Source of the DNA: Methanobacteriota archaeon
GTDB lineage: Archaea; Halobacteriota; Methanosarcinia; Methanosarcinales; Methanosarcinaceae
Length of the DNA: 64,000 nt
Assembly (NCBI GenBank): GCA_016841265.1
Contig: JAENZL010000004.1
Span: 50,108 to 114,107 of the forward strand
Direction: 5' to 3'
Both the position numbers and the translations under genes were made by a program. Below are positions 62,228-64,000 of this stretch, one piece after another. The notes under the pieces are model-generated. The model was not told the DNA's origin, made no database searches, and saw nothing but the letters and a program-made list of their open reading frames with translations. Each line of letters starts with the position of its first letter. Position 1 is the stretch's first letter.

Positions 62228-63016
62228 TCAAATCACTCTTATTTCCACAGGGTCCCCGCCTTCAATCCCGAAATAATGCGCAGCACTCCCCTGATTAACC
62301 GCAAGTTCAAGAAAGCCGTGGCTGCCGATAAGGGCAAGAGGTTCTCCTTTTCCTGCCATGCCGTAGGTCTGCACGAAAGGCACCTGCCTGCCATTTACTT
62401 CAAACAAAGAACCGTAATCACATAGTTCCAGGATCAGGTCTTCAGGGACGTTTGTGACAACATTTCCGAAGCTGTCGGAAAAGAGCACTTCCCCGAAAAC
62501 AAAGCGCCCATCGATTCCGAAGTTCCCGAAATCAAGGTCCACGAAATCCCCGGTCTTTGGTCCGACCTCCTCTACAGGGACACCCATGGAAAGGTGAGCT
62601 CCGACCGGTGCGAAGATGTCCCGGCCGTGGAAGGTTGCAGAGACTCCGGAATGGAGGATCAGGTCCAGGTTCGTGATCTCATATACTTCCATCCCCCCCA
62701 GGCGATGGGCTGCAGGGATCAGGAGCCCGTTGTCAGGGCCCACGAAAAACTGTTCATTCTCTGCGGAACCGGCTTTCACGGCAAGAGCCCGGCGGGCAGT
62801 CCCGACCCCGGGATCGACAACGCCCACATGCACGGTTTTCGCAGGAAAATAGGGCACAAGAGAATAAAGGACAAAGGCCCCTTCCCGGATTCCGGCCTGA
62901 GAAATACGGTGAGTAATGTCAACGATCTGCGCTCCGGGATTGAGACCCAGGATAACGGCTTTCATGGCTGCAGGGTAGAGGTCCCCAAAATCAGTGGTAA
63001 GTGTGATGATAGACAT
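62228..63016 (-). CDS. SAM hydrolase (SAM hydroxide adenosyltransferase)
   Basis: A 262-residue member of the family that splits SAM into adenosine and methionine. The conserved triad regions are intact: VVDPGVGTARR (Asp and Arg) and TFHGRDIFAP (His), along with FFVGPDNGLL and SDSFGNVVTNV. GGGGATC lies just before the ATG. Cytoplasmic. A degenerate tandem copy follows. Confidence 0.92.
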   Translation of the reverse strand: MSIITLTTDFGDLYPAAMKAVILGLNPGAQIVDITHRISQAGIREGAFVLYSLVPYFPAKTVHVGVVDPGVGTARRALAVKAGSAENEQFFVGPDNGLLIPAAHRLGGMEVYEITNLDLILHSGVSATFHGRDIFAPVGAHLSMGVPVEEVGPKTGDFVDLDFGNFGIDGRFVFGEVLFSDSFGNVVTNVPEDLILELCDYGSLFEVNGRQVPFVQTYGMAGKGEPLALIGSHGFLELAVNQGSAAHYFGIEGGDPVEIRVI

Positions 63017-63150
63017 ATTGCGATCCCCGGTTTTAATTCAGTTTTCAAACTATAAAACCTATTTCAGCCGGATACTCCGGCAGAAATCCAGGATGCCATT
63101 TATTTCACGGAAATTTATTCGGACGCCCTTTCTTCAACAAGCTCTCAGCT

Positions 63151-63942
63151 TCAGAGAGATCTCAGGGCACAGGGCCCGGTTGCGCATTTACCGCAGGCAA
63201 CCTGTTTAAGTTCAGGGAACGCACTGCCATATTTCCGGACCTGCTTGAAACACTTTTCCTTATCAAGGCCGCCAGCCCGAAGTGCCCCTGCAGGACACCT
63301 GTCCACGCAAATAAGGCAGATTCCCCCTTTCTTGTGACGGCAGTACTCTTCAGAGGGCCGGGGAGTCGGAGGAATTTCGGCGGAGATCAGGAGAGTCCCA
63401 AAGCGACCTGCACACCCGACTTTCGTAATCAGCATGTGATGGACCCCGAAAGTGCCAAGCCCCGCGGCGTAAGCGGCGCTCTTATGGGACCACGCCACGT
63501 TGAAACCGGCCCCGGCATGATCAAAAACAGCTTCAGGGACCACGGAATTTATTTCATCCGTAGCAAGTTCAGAAGCGAGTTTTTCATTAATCTTCGCGAT
63601 CAGGAATTCGGTTTCACCCTTCGCGCGAATCCATTCTTTCACCGGACCTGAAGCCTTCCGGTTCAATTCCACAAGCTTCTCATCAAAAGGCAGGAAAAAA
63701 GATACCAGGGTTTTTGCCCCGGGAAAGACCTCCTTCGGGTGCATGTGGTGCTGGCCTATGGTTTCCTTCATTTCATCAAATATCGGGTCCTCGGTGGAGG
63801 CAAAGCCAACCAGGGGTTCCCTGTAGCAAGTTTCCGTTCCGGGATTTGAGGTTACGTTTTTGATTATTTTTTCGATCCTCTTTATCAGGTCCGTGTTATG
63901 TAGGTCCGTGCTATTCGGGTCCTTGTTCTTTTTTAAGTGCAT
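63151..63942 (-). CDS. 4Fe-4S double-cluster protein (epoxyqueuosine reductase-like)
   Basis: A 263-residue protein with a C-terminal two-cluster domain: CLICVDRCPAGAL near residue 212, then CFKQ and CGKCATGPC. The N-terminal half, with GVHHMLITKVGCAGRFGTLLI, resembles QueG-type and corrinoid-related Fe-S proteins but lacks a clear cobalamin motif. Function is unknown; electron transfer is likely. It is the last gene in the window on the minus strand, with 58 bp of non-coding sequence to the edge. Confidence 0.8.
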   Translation of the reverse strand: MHLKKNKDPNSTDLHNTDLIKRIEKIIKNVTSNPGTETCYREPLVGFASTEDPIFDEMKETIGQHHMHPKEVFPGAKTLVSFFLPFDEKLVELNRKASGPVKEWIRAKGETEFLIAKINEKLASELATDEINSVVPEAVFDHAGAGFNVAWSHKSAAYAAGLGTFGVHHMLITKVGCAGRFGTLLISAEIPPTPRPSEEYCRHKKGGICLICVDRCPAGALRAGGLDKEKCFKQVRKYGSAFPELKQVACGKCATGPCALRSL

Positions 63943-64000
63943 GCTTTGTTCTCCAGGCAGCAGATTTGTACAGGTTTTCCCACTTATTACACCCTAATTA

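Overview
The window reads as chromosome of a methanogenic archaeon of the Methanosarcinaceae, most likely Methanosarcina. The evidence is a free-standing hdrC-hdrB pair, an F420H2:NADP oxidoreductase, a proteasome-activating ATPase, archaeal ribosomal proteins L1/L10/L12, SecE-Spt5, a four-gene glutamate synthase with an FrhB-like F420 subunit, TATA boxes, ribosome-binding sites matching GGAGGTGATC, and AT-rich intergenic DNA filled with short tandem repeats whose unit differs at each locus.

Layout. 0-2.2 kb: ABC transporter ATPase and two winged-helix regulators. 2.2-14.1 kb: nitrogen assimilation (Amt, GlnK, glutamine synthetase, a four-gene glutamate synthase operon) with small Hsp20-like, DUF1059 and TspO genes between. 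I see two NrpR-like operators and two possible small RNAs here. 14.2-17.6 kb: an AT-rich island with a SPASM radical SAM enzyme and a small divergent ORF rich in Tyr-x-Asp/Glu motifs, separated by an ISH3-like insertion sequence. 17.6-26.8 kb: M24 peptidase, DUF2284, a subtilase-like protease, Fno, HdrCB, and Cys-rich DUF1284/DUF1847/DUF169 proteins. 27-34.7 kb: two MinD-type ATPases with ferredoxin inserts, a CDF transporter fused to a NifX-like domain, two NifX-like proteins, DUF134 and Mrp (resembling the bacterial ORP gene set), then a thioredoxin/CcdA thiol relay. 34.8-39.5 kb: anaerobic cobalamin genes cbiC, H, G (split), F, L, T. 40.3-42.8 kb: a homocitrate/Re-citrate synthase family enzyme and isocitrate dehydrogenase, convergent. 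43-53 kb: TatD, MBF1, PAN, DUF99, FtsZ, SecE, Spt5, L11, L1, L10, L12. 53-64 kb: accessory region with a second radical SAM protein, an archaeal AAA ATPase between repeat copies, an apparent diversity-generating-retroelement remnant (membrane KAP NTPase fused to a C-type-lectin/FGE domain, plus a truncated HRDC accessory protein), a HEAT-repeat membrane protein, tandem SAM-hydrolase paralogues and a Fe-S protein.

The two most interesting loci are (1) the radical SAM / Y-x-D peptide pair at 14.3-17.4 kb, a candidate RiPP system split by an insertion sequence whose removal restores a divergent pair about 125 bp apart, and (2) the KAP-lectin/HRDC locus at 56.0-59.1 kb, which looks like a diversified target and accessory gene whose reverse transcriptase and template are absent from the window. 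Functions are assigned by reading motifs; no database search was run.
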